Below, in pieces: positions 50,771 through 61,245 of a stretch of 64,000 nucleotides of DNA. Position 1 is the first letter of the stretch; each line of letters opens with the position of its first letter. This DNA is from Phycisphaerae bacterium (GTDB lineage: Bacteria; Chloroflexota; Anaerolineae; 4572-78; J111): NCBI GenBank assembly GCA_028285035.1, contig JANQQF010000084.1:1-64000 (forward strand), given 5' to 3'. The position numbers were made by a program, and so were the translations under genes. The notes beneath the pieces are model-generated. The model saw only the letters and a list, made by a program, of their open reading frames with translations. It had not been told where the DNA came from and made no database searches.

Positions 50771-51781
50771 ATGGGTGGCTTAACGATTGAGTATGTACTA
50801 AAACGAATTGGAATGTTTCTTTTGACGGTCTGGCTTGGCGCAACCATCATTTTTATTGTGCCCCGTTTGGCCCCTGGTGACCCAGTCACGGCGATGATTG
50901 GGCGGATGATTACCCAAGGTAGTACCGTTGAAAATGCGGATGAGATGATTGAGGCCTGGAAAGCCCGTTTTGGTCTGGATGATCCGCTGCCGATTCAATA
51001 TGTAAAATATTTGGGTAATCTAGCCACCTTTGACACCGGTTTCTCCTTGGCCTTTTTCCCGGCCCAAGTCGATGACCTTGTCTTCCGGGCAATGCCCTGG
51101 ACCATCGGCCTACTAATTTTAGCCACCATATTCTCCTTCATCATCGGAAATCTAGTCGGGGCGTTGATCGCGTGGCGACCAACGCCTGGGTGGATACGTC
51201 GCCTCCTGCCATTGACCATCACATTCACCGCCATTCCGCCCTTCATGCTCGGCATTTTGCTGATCTATTTATTCGCCTTTCAAGTTGAGTGGTTTCCATT
51301 CGCTGGCGCTTATGAACGTGGCACGAGTCCAGGCTTAAATCTTGATTTTATTATGAGCGTTATCCAACACGGCACCTTGCCTGCTCTAGCGATTGTGCTG
51401 ACCACAATGGGCTTCTGGGCCTTAGGGATGCGGGGGATGATGATCACCATTGATGGTCAGGATTATATGGTTCTCGCCCAAGCCAAGGGCTTACGGCCCA
51501 GTCGCGTTTTCTTCCGCTATGGTATTCGCAACGGCGTTCTGCCCCAACTCACTGCTCTAGCCCTGACCTTAGGCAGTATCGCTTCCGGCTCGGTCATCGT
51601 CGAGGTCATTTTCACCTATCCGGGAATGGGTTTTCTTCTCTATCAGGGCATTCTGAACTCAGACTTCAATCTAATCCAAGGAATTGTATTTTACCTCATT
51701 TTAGGGGTGTCGTTAGCGGTCTTGATTATTGACCTCTCCTACCCGCTGATCGACCCACGTATTTCATATGAGAAAGGGTAA
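50771..51781 (+). CDS. ABC transporter permease, DppB/OppB type, second operon
   Basis: A 336-residue permease. ATG 50771 has AAGGAGG upstream. Features are VLKRIGMFLLTVWLGATIIF, PRLAPGDPV and the EAA loop YMVLAQAKGLRPSRVFFRYG. The next permease starts 3 nt after its stop. Confidence 0.9.
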   Translation: MGGLTIEYVLKRIGMFLLTVWLGATIIFIVPRLAPGDPVTAMIGRMITQGSTVENADEMIEAWKARFGLDDPLPIQYVKYLGNLATFDTGFSLAFFPAQVDDLVFRAMPWTIGLLILATIFSFIIGNLVGALIAWRPTPGWIRRLLPLTITFTAIPPFMLGILLIYLFAFQVEWFPFAGAYERGTSPGLNLDFIMSVIQHGTLPALAIVLTTMGFWALGMRGMMITIDGQDYMVLAQAKGLRPSRVFFRYGIRNGVLPQLTALALTLGSIASGSVIVEVIFTYPGMGFLLYQGILNSDFNLIQGIVFYLILGVSLAVLIIDLSYPLIDPRISYEKG

Positions 51782-51784
51782 GTC

Positions 51785-52723
51785 ATGACAGCTATCACCT
51801 CAAACCAACCCGTGGCCAAAAGCCGCAGTTTATTTAATCAATTTGACTCACCCTGGTTTAATTCCAAATTTTTGATCGGGGTTACGATTATCATTCTTAC
51901 ATTTTTATTGGAATTTATTGGTCCCTTATTTTGGGATACGACAATGGCGACGGCAGCCTCTGCGCCGCTTAATCTGCCACCCATATGGATGACAGGCGAG
52001 CTTGGCCCCGGTTTTGGCGAGCCTACACTTGACCATCCACTTGGCACCGAAAGTAGTGGACGAGATATGTTGGCCCTTCTTTTAGTGGCAACACCACGCT
52101 CTCTGCGGGTTGGCTTTATCGCCGCCGGTGTCGGGATGCTGGTCGGCATTTTACTGGGCTTCTCCGCTGGCTATTTGGGCGGCTGGGTCGATGCGGTCAT
52201 CCGAGTCCTGGCCGATGCCTTTATCACCATCCCAGCCTTGGCTGTACTGATTGTGATAGCCTCCTTGGTCAATCAAATCACCATTGAGAACATGGCTCTT
52301 CTGCTTGCCCTGTTTGCTTGGCCACGCCCCACCCGTTACATTCGGGCTCAAGTGCTCAGTATGCGTGAACGGGGCTATGTCCATATGGCCCAGCTTTCTG
52401 GGGCCTCCAGCTTCGACATCATGTTCAAGGAGATGGCCCCAAACTTGTTGCCCTACTTAGCAGCGGCCTTCATTGGGACCGTTTCGGCCAACATTCTAGC
52501 AGCCACTAGTTTAGAGGCCCTTGGCCTTGGCCCCACTCGAATTCCAACGTTGGGAATGACCATCTTTTTCGCCATCAACGGTGCCGCCATTTTACGTGGG
52601 ATGTGGTGGTGGTGGGGTTTCCCCATTTTGATGCTGGTCGTCATCTTCATCGCCCTATTTTTGACCAATATCGGCTTGGATGAAATCGCCAATCCACGCC
52701 TGAGAGGAGTGCAATCCAAATGA
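51785..52723 (+). CDS. ABC transporter permease, DppC/OppC type, second operon
   Basis: A 312-residue permease with the DppC signature HPLGTESSGRDMLALLLVAT and EAA loop YVHMAQLSGASSFDIMFKEM. Its stop overlaps the ATPase start in an ATGA at 52720-52723. Confidence 0.9.
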   Translation: MTAITSNQPVAKSRSLFNQFDSPWFNSKFLIGVTIIILTFLLEFIGPLFWDTTMATAASAPLNLPPIWMTGELGPGFGEPTLDHPLGTESSGRDMLALLLVATPRSLRVGFIAAGVGMLVGILLGFSAGYLGGWVDAVIRVLADAFITIPALAVLIVIASLVNQITIENMALLLALFAWPRPTRYIRAQVLSMRERGYVHMAQLSGASSFDIMFKEMAPNLLPYLAAAFIGTVSANILAATSLEALGLGPTRIPTLGMTIFFAINGAAILRGMWWWWGFPILMLVVIFIALFLTNIGLDEIANPRLRGVQSK

Positions 52724-53730
52724 CAGTATCAACACACACAAGCAACGGAGCGAATAGCGCAACGACAGACTGGGATGTTGTCTTGCAGGTGGAAAACTTT
52801 AGTGTGCATTACGCCACCCCCTCGGGTGATGTCATCGCGGTCAATGATGTGTCCTTCAATCTACGCAAGGGTGAGCTGCTCGGCTTGATTGGAGAGTCGG
52901 GCTGTGGAAAAACGACCACAGCAATGGCCATCTTACGATTAGTCCAACCGCCAGGTCGTATCGTTAACGGGCGGGTCGTTATCGATGGCACGGATATAAC
53001 CAGCTTACAGGGCGAGGATTTACGTCGCGCCCGCTGGCGACAAATGGCTCTCATCCCACAAGGGGCAATGAACTCGTTAAATCCGTTGATGCGGATCAAG
53101 GATCAAATTGCCGATGGGATTGAAACCCATGAGGGAAAACTCCCTAAGAAGGAACTGAAAGATCGCATTCTCAAACTTCTAAGCGATGTCGGTCTGCCCA
53201 GCCGGATTTATGACATGTACCCGCACGAATTGAGCGGTGGGATGAAGCAGCGAGCCTGCATTGCGATGGGCATTGCTCTAAATCCGCCGTTGGTCATCGC
53301 CGATGAGCCAACCAGTGCCCTGGATGTGATTGTACAACGCATCGTGGCCCAAACCATTCTCGATATTCGAGATCGGCTCGGTGTTTCGATGATTATCATC
53401 GGCCATGATATGGGGTTGATGGCCCAGTTGGTGGATCGCTTGGCTGTGATGTACGCGGGGAACTTGGTTGAAATTGCGCCAGTCACAGAAGCATTCACTG
53501 ACTCACTCCATCCCTATACCCAACTACTGATTGAGTCGATCCCATCGATCAAGGAGCGAAAGCCGCTCAAATTGACAGAGGGCTTAACCCACGATCTACG
53601 AAATCCGCCACCCGGCTGTATCTTCCAGTTTCGCTGTCCACACGTTACTGATGTCTGTCGAGAGGTTCGGCCCCAGTTGAAAGAACATCGGCCCAATCAC
53701 TTTGCCGCGTGCCATTTGTATGATGAATAG
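52720..53730 (+). CDS. ABC transporter ATPase, DppD/OppD type
   Basis: A 336-residue ATPase: Walker A GESGCGKTT, Q-loop, signature LSGGMKQRACIAMGIA, Walker B LVIADEPTSALD, and the Opp/Dpp C-terminal cysteine region CIFQFRCPHVTDVC. It pairs with the DppF-type ATPase 9 nt downstream. Confidence 0.9.
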   Translation: MTVSTHTSNGANSATTDWDVVLQVENFSVHYATPSGDVIAVNDVSFNLRKGELLGLIGESGCGKTTTAMAILRLVQPPGRIVNGRVVIDGTDITSLQGEDLRRARWRQMALIPQGAMNSLNPLMRIKDQIADGIETHEGKLPKKELKDRILKLLSDVGLPSRIYDMYPHELSGGMKQRACIAMGIALNPPLVIADEPTSALDVIVQRIVAQTILDIRDRLGVSMIIIGHDMGLMAQLVDRLAVMYAGNLVEIAPVTEAFTDSLHPYTQLLIESIPSIKERKPLKLTEGLTHDLRNPPPGCIFQFRCPHVTDVCREVRPQLKEHRPNHFAACHLYDE

Positions 53731-53739
53731 GAGCTTGCC

Positions 53740-54759
53740 ATGACCGAAAATTTATTAGAAATTCAAAATGCAACAAAGATTTATGGAGGCAGTGGCGGCT
53801 TGTTGGGCCAAGGGAAGCAGGTGGTGGCCTTGCAAAACTTCAACCTAAACATCCCAGCCAAACCTGCCAAGATTGTAACAATTGCGGGCGAGAGTGGGAG
53901 CGGGAAAAGTACCTTGGCCGGCCTCGTCCTTGGCTTTATCAAATTGACCAGTGGTGATGTTTTGTTCAAGGGCAAAAGCATCAAACAAATGACCCGCCGC
54001 GAAAAATTTGAGTATCAGCGACAAGTGCAGGTCGTGTTTCAAGATCCTTACGCTGTTTACAATCCATTTTATCGGGTGCGCCATATTTTTGATATGGTCA
54101 TCAAAAACTTCAAGATGGCCAGTAACAAAAGCCAAGCCCGTGATCTCATCGAGGAGTCGCTCAATGTCGTCGGGATGCGAGGCGATGAGGTGTTGGAGAA
54201 ATATCCACACCAATTGAGTGGTGGACAGCGACAACGAATGATGGTGGCTCGGGCCTATATGCTCAAACCAAACCTCATTGTGGCCGATGAGCCAGTTTCA
54301 GCCGTTGATGCATCGCTACGCGCAATGATTTTGGATATTATGATCCGTCTACGCGATGAGCATAACATCTCCTTTTTATACATCACCCACGATCTCAGCA
54401 CTGCCTACCAGATTGGCGACGAAATATTTATGCTCTATCAGGGCACAATTACCGAGACTGGGGATACGGTCAAAATCATTGAAAATCCAAGACATCCATA
54501 TGTCCAGGAATTGATCGGCTCCATTCCTGTGCCCGATCCAAACGTCAAGTGGGATACCAATGTAGTCTTGCCCGATGATGAGCAGCTACGGGCGAAGGTA
54601 GATAGTGGATGTCGTTTCTATCCCCGCTGTCCCAAACGGATGGATCACTGCCTGACCGAAAAGCCGCCTTTGTATCAGATTGATACCGATCATCAGGCTG
54701 CTTGCTATCTGTACGATGACAAAGCTATTGCCGAGCCAAGCCCACTTGTTACGGCTTAA
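53740..54759 (+). CDS. ABC transporter ATPase, DppF/OppF type
   Basis: A 339-residue ATPase: Walker A GESGSGKST, signature LSGGQRQRMMVARAYM, Walker B LIVADEPVSAVD and C-terminal CRFYPRCPKRMDHC. Together with the DppD-type protein it completes a standard heterodimeric importer, unlike the fused system of the first operon. Confidence 0.9.
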   Translation: MTENLLEIQNATKIYGGSGGLLGQGKQVVALQNFNLNIPAKPAKIVTIAGESGSGKSTLAGLVLGFIKLTSGDVLFKGKSIKQMTRREKFEYQRQVQVVFQDPYAVYNPFYRVRHIFDMVIKNFKMASNKSQARDLIEESLNVVGMRGDEVLEKYPHQLSGGQRQRMMVARAYMLKPNLIVADEPVSAVDASLRAMILDIMIRLRDEHNISFLYITHDLSTAYQIGDEIFMLYQGTITETGDTVKIIENPRHPYVQELIGSIPVPDPNVKWDTNVVLPDDEQLRAKVDSGCRFYPRCPKRMDHCLTEKPPLYQIDTDHQAACYLYDDKAIAEPSPLVTA

Positions 54760-54773
54760 AAACTTGCTTTAAA

Positions 54774-54870
54774 AGAGTGGTCCAGTCTTCAAACGCCTAA
54801 TTTTTTGGATAATATCTGCTGTTTGTACGTGTATTTCAGCCTAAATACCCTCGCTAGACTGGACCGCTCT
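54774..54870. repeat. Long inverted repeat before the mannosidase gene
   Basis: AGAGTGGTCCAGTCT (54774-54788) and AGACTGGACCGCTCT (54856-54870) pair with one mismatch across a 67-nt loop. It could be a processing hairpin or a small repeat element between the importer and glycosidase genes. Confidence 0.5.
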
Positions 54871-54970
54871 GGCAAGGTCAAGCTATTCAAACAGCTTCTA
54901 AACACCTGGACCCTGCTGATCGGATTATCAAAATTGCTGTGCGCCAACCATAAAGCACACCGGAGAAACT

Positions 54971-57900
54971 ATGCCCAAACGTAAACCGAACGATCCCGAT
55001 CGCAGCCCCGACCTTCCCCACAACTGGATTCAACGTCATCTAGAGCGGCTGGCCGTTTTTGCATACTATGATCCAATCGACTTAACCTCTTGGGACTATC
55101 GTCGGGCGCGGTTGGTGGGTCCTGGTGAGTATGAAGATATAGACCAAGATTGGGGCATGATCGAGCTTGGGGAGCAGTGGGGTGGACCTGATACGACCGC
55201 TTACTTTCGCAAAATGATTTACATTCCGGCTAGTCACGCTGGCCCTGATACCTATTTGGATATCGATATGGATGGTGGGGAAACCCAGCTATTTATTGAT
55301 GGGCAACCGTGGCAGGGGCTGGACTGGTATCGCAGTTTGGTACCGTTGGGGGACTTCGCTGAGGCGGGCCGTGAAATCGAGCTGAGTATGGAAGCGTTCA
55401 TTATCAACTACCCATATGATGAACGGCGTCACGATGAACGTGATCTCCATCATTTTGCTAAAGCCCAATTCGTGAAACGCGACCCCATCATTGCGGCCTT
55501 TCTTCGGGATGCCCACTTTGTGCTCAATGCCTATCTCACCTATTGGCGCAGCGATGAGAACCTCGAAATTGAGGGCTTTCTCCTGCACCATCTGAAAGAA
55601 GCGTGTCGGGCGATAGGCCCGCACCTCACCTCGCAAAGCGAAGCACGTGAGGCAGCCCACCGGGCCCACTGCACCCTCCGCGAGCCTATTTTCCAGAGCG
55701 ATACCTATCGCCACGAGGGCAAAATTAACATTTGCGCTCACTCTCATCTTGACCTCGTTTATCTATGGCCGATCAAGGAAACCCTCCGCAAAAATTGTCG
55801 TACCATTACCAATATGCTCAGCTTAATGCGCGAGTATCCTGAATATCGTTTCAGCTACAGCCAGCCTTATCTCTACGAGACGCTAAAGGAAATGTATCCG
55901 ACAGTTTACGAAGAGGTACGGCAGCGTATTCAAGAAGGGCGTTGGGAAGTGATTGGAGCGATGTATATTGAGCCGGATGGCAACCTCCTTGGCCCGGAAA
56001 GCTTGATTCGCCAAATTCTATTTGGCAAGCGGTTCATTCGTGAGGAATTTGGACTGGAGGCCGAGACTTGCTGGCTGCCTGATGTGTTTGGCCTGATGTA
56101 CACCCTACCCCAGGTACTTCGTAAGAGTGGGATCAAATATTGCACTACGGCCAAACTCAACATCTGGAATGACACCAACACCTTTCCTCATGATACCTTT
56201 CGCTGGCGCGGCCCCGATGGCAGCGAGGTGATCACCCACTTTCCCCCCACTCATTTCGCCCAAAACCTCGAATTTAGTACGTTGCACCGTCACTGGCGTG
56301 ATTTCCGAGAGAAACAAACGGTGGGTGAGAACCTTTTCATTTATGGCTGGGGCGATGGTGGCGGAGGCCCTACTCGCGAAATGGTCGAAACCAGTCTCCA
56401 TCTCGATAGTTTCCCCGGCTTGCCTGAAACAAAAATCACCTTTGCAGAAGAATATTTTCGCCACTTGGATGACAAGGTCGATCAACTGCCCATTTGGGAC
56501 GATGAGCTTTATCTCGAAGCACACCGGGGCACGTACACCACCAAAGGTGATCTCAAACGACAGAATCGCAAGGCCGAACTCCTGTATCGTGATGCTGAGA
56601 TATTGAGTGCCTTGGCCTCATTGTACGGCGGCCCCCGCCTGCAAGAACGGCTCAACGAGGGGTGGAAGCTTGTTCTACTCAATCAATTTCACGACACCCT
56701 CCCCGGCACCCACGTTCCGGTGGCCGTGCCTGATATCAAACGTGATTATGAAACGGCCTTCAGCATCGGTTACGAAGTTCGTGATCAAGCAAGCTCATTT
56801 TTGGTCAATCACCTTGACCAAAATATCGCGAGCACCAATAATCTGATGTTGTTCAACACCCTTTCGTGGCATCGAGCCGGATTGGCCCACACTGAACTTA
56901 ACCAAACGGCTAATAGCATTCAAGTCGGTGGTGCGGAACCACGCCCTGTCCAACATTACGCAAACCAGACTTGGTTTCGAGCCCCTTTACCTTCCTTAGG
57001 GTGGACTGTTGCTTCTTTTTCTGAGCAACGGATTGATCAGCCTCTTGAAACTGCCAAATTTGTGAGTAATATTATCGAGACTCCCCTTTACCAAATAGAA
57101 CTCACTGTGGATGGCAATCTCGCGCAGATTTTTGACAAACAGAATAATCGAGCGGTGTTATCCGCCCCCGGCAATGTGTTACAAGTATTTGAGGATGATC
57201 CTGGTTTCAAATTTAGCGCCTGGGACATCGCCGCGCACGTTGAAGAGTATCAATATCCGGTGCAACAGACGTCTCCGTGGCAACTTGTCTCAAATGGACC
57301 TATCTTTGCTATTTTCGCCAGTCGCTGGCAGGTACTTGACTCAATCATCGAGCAGGAAATGTGGCTGTATCCCGATCATCCACGAATTGATTTTCACACG
57401 CGAGTCACGTGGCGCGATCAACGAAAATTGCTAAAGGTCAAATTCCCATTGCAGGTTCGCACCCGAACCGCCACCTTCGATCTGCCCTTTGGCAATATTG
57501 AGCGGGCAACCCATCGCAATACAAGCTGGGAACAAGCTAAATTTGAGGTCTGTGGTCATAAATGGGCTGATCTTTCAGAAGGCAATTACGGGGTCGCCCT
57601 CTTGAATGATTGCAAGTATGGGTATGATGCCTACGAGAATGTACTTCGGCTATCGCTCCTTCGCAGCCCCGTTCGGCCTGATGGACAAAGTGACATTGGC
57701 TCACACGAGTTCACCTATTCGCTTCTGCCCCACGCGGGTAATTGGCGGCAGGCTCAAGTTGATCGTCATGCCTATCAATTGAACATCCCTGCTTTGGCCG
57801 TGTGTATTCAAAAAAATGCCAAAGCTACAAGCAAAGTTCCTGCTAACCAAGCCCTATTACAAATCGATTCTCCTAACCTCATCGTTGAAGCCCTCAAACC

Positions 57901-58120
57901 AGCCGAAGATGGAAATGGTCTTATTTTACGTACATTCGAGAGCCACGGCGGTCATTCAAAAACATCGATTTCCTTTAGGCATATGTTGAATAAAGTCGCT
58001 GAAACGGACCTGTTGGAAGAAAATCCGCAGGTTGTAGAATTAGCTGATAAACAGGGTTTCACGGTTCATCATACGCCGTACGAGATCAAAACACATCGTT
58101 TGAAGATGGCGACAGAATAA
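54971..58120 (+). CDS. Alpha-mannosidase, GH38
   Basis: A 1049-residue GH38 enzyme releasing alpha-linked mannose. Zinc ligands fit His257 and Asp-type residues in AHSHLDLVYLWP (His257, His259, Asp261). The nucleophile is Asp371 in CWLPDVFG. ANCHOR-like blocks YGWGDGGGGPTREM and HRGTYTTKGDLKRQNRKAE are typical. The first residue of the usual WLW motif is Tyr here. There is no signal peptide, so it is cytoplasmic and would act on imported substrate. A beta-sandwich N-terminal region (about 60-165) precedes the catalytic domain. A second GH38 gene follows at 62169. Confidence 0.9.
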   Translation: MPKRKPNDPDRSPDLPHNWIQRHLERLAVFAYYDPIDLTSWDYRRARLVGPGEYEDIDQDWGMIELGEQWGGPDTTAYFRKMIYIPASHAGPDTYLDIDMDGGETQLFIDGQPWQGLDWYRSLVPLGDFAEAGREIELSMEAFIINYPYDERRHDERDLHHFAKAQFVKRDPIIAAFLRDAHFVLNAYLTYWRSDENLEIEGFLLHHLKEACRAIGPHLTSQSEAREAAHRAHCTLREPIFQSDTYRHEGKINICAHSHLDLVYLWPIKETLRKNCRTITNMLSLMREYPEYRFSYSQPYLYETLKEMYPTVYEEVRQRIQEGRWEVIGAMYIEPDGNLLGPESLIRQILFGKRFIREEFGLEAETCWLPDVFGLMYTLPQVLRKSGIKYCTTAKLNIWNDTNTFPHDTFRWRGPDGSEVITHFPPTHFAQNLEFSTLHRHWRDFREKQTVGENLFIYGWGDGGGGPTREMVETSLHLDSFPGLPETKITFAEEYFRHLDDKVDQLPIWDDELYLEAHRGTYTTKGDLKRQNRKAELLYRDAEILSALASLYGGPRLQERLNEGWKLVLLNQFHDTLPGTHVPVAVPDIKRDYETAFSIGYEVRDQASSFLVNHLDQNIASTNNLMLFNTLSWHRAGLAHTELNQTANSIQVGGAEPRPVQHYANQTWFRAPLPSLGWTVASFSEQRIDQPLETAKFVSNIIETPLYQIELTVDGNLAQIFDKQNNRAVLSAPGNVLQVFEDDPGFKFSAWDIAAHVEEYQYPVQQTSPWQLVSNGPIFAIFASRWQVLDSIIEQEMWLYPDHPRIDFHTRVTWRDQRKLLKVKFPLQVRTRTATFDLPFGNIERATHRNTSWEQAKFEVCGHKWADLSEGNYGVALLNDCKYGYDAYENVLRLSLLRSPVRPDGQSDIGSHEFTYSLLPHAGNWRQAQVDRHAYQLNIPALAVCIQKNAKATSKVPANQALLQIDSPNLIVEALKPAEDGNGLILRTFESHGGHSKTSISFRHMLNKVAETDLLEENPQVVELADKQGFTVHHTPYEIKTHRLKMATE

Positions 58121-58184
58121 ATTCTATCATTAGAAGAGAAATCTGATCAATCAGGTTAAAAATCTACTTCAATTTATGATTTTC

Positions 58185-58208
58185 AGTCTGTTTCCAACAG
58201 ACTTTTTT
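58185..58208 (+). terminator. Intrinsic terminator after the first mannosidase
   Basis: AGTCTGTT and AACAGACT with a 3-nt loop, followed by T's. It closes the transporter-mannosidase transcription unit. Confidence 0.75.
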
Positions 58209-58252
58209 AATCTTAGCCGTAGCATTCATTCTATGGTCAAAAATAGATCAAC

Positions 58253-59287
58253 ATGACACAATCTACCCGCCCAAAACTCAATACCACATTTCTAGGGCAA
58301 GCCCTGATCGAATATGATCCCCAACGTTACTATAATCAGCCATTAAGTGACATCGCTACTATTTTGGAAAACCAGGATCTTATTTTAACCAATCTCGAGG
58401 GCTGCATCTGCGGGGAAGATTTTGATTGCCAGCGTACCCGCTTCGATCAATATTTTCACGGCACCGACCCATCCGTGCTTGATTTTCTACAATCGATCAG
58501 GCTCAACTTCCTCTCGCTCGCCAACAATCACGCCTGGGATTTTGGTGATGAGGGGATCAAGTCTACCATTCAGGAAGCAAAGCAACGAAACTTCATTGTT
58601 GCGGGTACAGGCGAAAATTTGGCGGGCGCCAAGGCGGTTGGATTTACCACAATTAATGGTTGGCAGATTGCACTCATCGGAATGGTTACTTTAGACACCA
58701 CTGAGCACGCTCACGCTACTGAAACGACCCCAGGCTATTACCGGGTCTACAAAAATGATGCATCGAGTATGAAGGAAGTAATTCAGTTGGTCGAGGAGGC
58801 CACAAGCCAAACGGAAATGGTCATCTTGCACCATCACTACCATCATCATCAAGAGCCAGATGACCTTGATTGGCAGCAAATGTTTGCCCATCAAATGATT
58901 GAAGCAGGTGCATCCGTGTACGTTGGGCACGGCGAACCAACATTAAAGGGCATCGAGCTTTACCAAAACAAACCAATTTTTTATGGTCTCGGCAATTTCA
59001 TCTTTCATACGAGAGCGCCCATCGGACAATATGATGAGATTGTATGGGAGGGAGTGATCTGTCAGGTTGTTTTCAACGATAAAAGCTTTGAGACGATTAC
59101 TCTGATACCGGTAGTCCTCAATGAGGGGGAAGACGGGCCTCTCTTTCTAGAAAAACGTGGTTATCCATCTTTGGCTGATACGGAAAGAGGCGATAAAATT
59201 TTGCGGCGATTGCAAAGCTTGTCTAAACCATATGGCACCACGCTCAGTCTTGAGAATGGGCAAGGTCACATTTTGAGGGCAACATGA
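58253..59287 (+). CDS. CapA-family metallophosphatase-like protein
   Basis: A 344-residue protein matching the CapA/PGA-synthesis group: LILTNLEGCI, FLSLANNHAWDFGDEG, MVILHHHYHHHQEP and VYVGHGEPTLKGIELYQNKP, with conserved Asn-Asn-His and Gly-His-Gly. CapA proteins belong to the calcineurin-like metallophosphatase fold. No signal peptide or membrane segment is present, so a cytoplasmic phosphatase role is more likely than capsule synthesis. Its stop overlaps the next start (ATGA). Confidence 0.75.
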   Translation: MTQSTRPKLNTTFLGQALIEYDPQRYYNQPLSDIATILENQDLILTNLEGCICGEDFDCQRTRFDQYFHGTDPSVLDFLQSIRLNFLSLANNHAWDFGDEGIKSTIQEAKQRNFIVAGTGENLAGAKAVGFTTINGWQIALIGMVTLDTTEHAHATETTPGYYRVYKNDASSMKEVIQLVEEATSQTEMVILHHHYHHHQEPDDLDWQQMFAHQMIEAGASVYVGHGEPTLKGIELYQNKPIFYGLGNFIFHTRAPIGQYDEIVWEGVICQVVFNDKSFETITLIPVVLNEGEDGPLFLEKRGYPSLADTERGDKILRRLQSLSKPYGTTLSLENGQGHILRAT

Positions 59288-60210
59288 CTGAACAGGTTAA
59301 GTTTGGCTGGGTCATCCCAGCCCAGTCAAAAATTGACAACTCCCAGCGATTTGTTGAGCAAATCACTGATGGGATCACTCAAATCCAGAATGATTATGAC
59401 AGCATTTGGATGCCCGATCACTTTCACCCCCCGCTTCCCGGCGGCAGCGATGAAGCTGATGTACTAGAGTGTATGACCACGATTTCGTATCTGGCAGGGA
59501 TGTTTCCCAAACTCACGTTTGGCAATATTGTCTTGGGGCAATCCTATCGTAATCCTGCCTTGGTGGCCAAAATGGGCGCAACCTTACAAACCTTGACTGA
59601 TGGACGTTTTATCCTTGGGCTAGGGGCTGGCTGGAAAGAGGACGAATATGTAGCCTATGGCTATTCCTATCCCAAAGCCTCCATCCGTATCGCTCAGTTG
59701 GCCGAGGCAGTTCAGGTGATTGATCGCTTATGGCGCGATACACCAGCAAACTTTGCTGGCGAATATTATCAGATTACCCACGCCTATTGTCACCCCAAAC
59801 CCACTCCACGCCCGCCGATTATGATTGGTGGTGGCGGTGAAAAACTTACCTTGCGAGTAACGGCTCAATACGCCGATTGGTGGAACAATGCTTTTGCCGA
59901 CAAAGAGACTTGTGCTCATAAGCTAACTGTTTTACAAAGTCATTGTAATGATGTCGGGCGTGATTATGAAGAAATTATCAAAACGTGGCGGCACTATATT
60001 GCCATCGCGGAGACAGAGGCTGAAGCAAAGGCTTTTGCTGGGACAGAGACCAAAGCACTGATTGGTACCCCAGAACAAATTGCCAACCAACTCCAGCCAT
60101 TTATTGAGCTGGACATCAGCCACTTTATGGTCAGTTTTATGGATTTTCCTGATATGAGTGGGGCAAAACTATTTGCAGAGCAAGTAGTTCCTTATCTCAA
60201 AGCAAGATAA
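59284..60210 (+). CDS. LLM-class (luciferase-like) flavin-dependent oxidoreductase
   Basis: A 308-residue TIM-barrel flavoprotein. SIWMPDHFHPPLPG, LTFGNIVLGQSYRNPALVAK, LTDGRFILGLGAGW and PPIMIGGGGEKLTLRVTAQY are classic for LLM oxidoreductases using FMN or F420. The substrate cannot be read from sequence. It is coupled to the CapA-like gene. Confidence 0.85.
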   Translation: MTEQVKFGWVIPAQSKIDNSQRFVEQITDGITQIQNDYDSIWMPDHFHPPLPGGSDEADVLECMTTISYLAGMFPKLTFGNIVLGQSYRNPALVAKMGATLQTLTDGRFILGLGAGWKEDEYVAYGYSYPKASIRIAQLAEAVQVIDRLWRDTPANFAGEYYQITHAYCHPKPTPRPPIMIGGGGEKLTLRVTAQYADWWNNAFADKETCAHKLTVLQSHCNDVGRDYEEIIKTWRHYIAIAETEAEAKAFAGTETKALIGTPEQIANQLQPFIELDISHFMVSFMDFPDMSGAKLFAEQVVPYLKAR

Positions 60211-60216
60211 TTTTCA

Positions 60217-61116
60217 ATGACAACATTGACACATCATTCTTTTACCGATCTCAATAAATTACCAATTTCGGTCCAACTCAGCAGTTACACGGCTGACTTT
60301 TTATATTGGGGCTTTTTCCCCGCCGAGGTTTGGCGAAACTATTTACACAGCCACTCCTATTTTGAAATTTGTTACGCGCATCAGGGACAAGGCACCTATC
60401 GAATTTGTGGGCAGGATCTCCCGGTTCAAAAAGGTGATATCTTTGTTGCCAAGCCCGGGGAACCTCACGAAATCATTTCCAGTGTTGATGATCCCCTTGG
60501 CATCTATTTCTGGTCTTACACCCTCGCCCCTTCACAAAATACAGAACAGCCCCAACAACAAGACATCGACCAACTGATCCAATTCTTTGGGCAAACTCAA
60601 TCTTGGATCAGACAAGAGACAACAAATATCCCCTTACTTCTTGAACTGATGACAAATGAAATAAAAAGTCGTTCACCAGGTTACACCACAAAAATCCATA
60701 GTATGGCAAGCTCACTCTTAATAGACACCGCACGGGCGATGGTTGATCAAACAATTCAACCATTTCCACTTCCTGAGTCCGAAAATGAAACTGTTGATAA
60801 AATCCTGCGTTACCTACAAGACAATTTTCATCGACCCCTTCAGGTGCGCGATGTGGCGGCTCAACTGCATATGAGTGAGCGCCATACCAGTCGCATCTTT
60901 AAGGAGACAACGGGCACCTCAATCCTTAAATATCTGGTGCAAATGCGCATCTCTATTGCCAAACAACGACTTTTGGATCAGTCCTTGCCCATTTCAGAAA
61001 TTGGCTATTCCATTGGCTACAGCGATGCCCATCACTTTTCCACACTATTCCGCAAACATACCGCTATGACGCCGACTGAATTTCGCAACAAAAATGGAAC
61101 ACACTTTTTCTCATAA
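60217..61116 (+). CDS. AraC-family transcriptional regulator
   Basis: A 299-residue regulator with an N-terminal cupin (LHSHSYFEICYAHQGQGTYR, PGEPHEIIS) and a C-terminal double HTH (VRDVAAQLHMSERHTSRIFK; ISEIGYSIGYSDAHHFSTLF). It starts 6 nt after the LLM gene, so it is co-transcribed and may activate this cluster in response to a sugar-like ligand, as many cupin AraC proteins do. Confidence 0.88.
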   Translation: MTTLTHHSFTDLNKLPISVQLSSYTADFLYWGFFPAEVWRNYLHSHSYFEICYAHQGQGTYRICGQDLPVQKGDIFVAKPGEPHEIISSVDDPLGIYFWSYTLAPSQNTEQPQQQDIDQLIQFFGQTQSWIRQETTNIPLLLELMTNEIKSRSPGYTTKIHSMASSLLIDTARAMVDQTIQPFPLPESENETVDKILRYLQDNFHRPLQVRDVAAQLHMSERHTSRIFKETTGTSILKYLVQMRISIAKQRLLDQSLPISEIGYSIGYSDAHHFSTLFRKHTAMTPTEFRNKNGTHFFS

Positions 61117-61245
61117 AGCATGTCCGTTTTACAAACTTAGGAGTCTCTCCTGACCATTGAACGAAACCTTCAATTCGATATACTTGGAGAAGTTTCGCAT
61201 TGCAATGAAGCAATCGCAGGATCAATGACATTAGGAGACAAACAA

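Noticed and set aside
52453..53099. Lys/Pro/Met-rich minus-strand frames opposite the permease and ATPase genes
   Set aside because: Shadows of strongly conserved ABC transporter genes.
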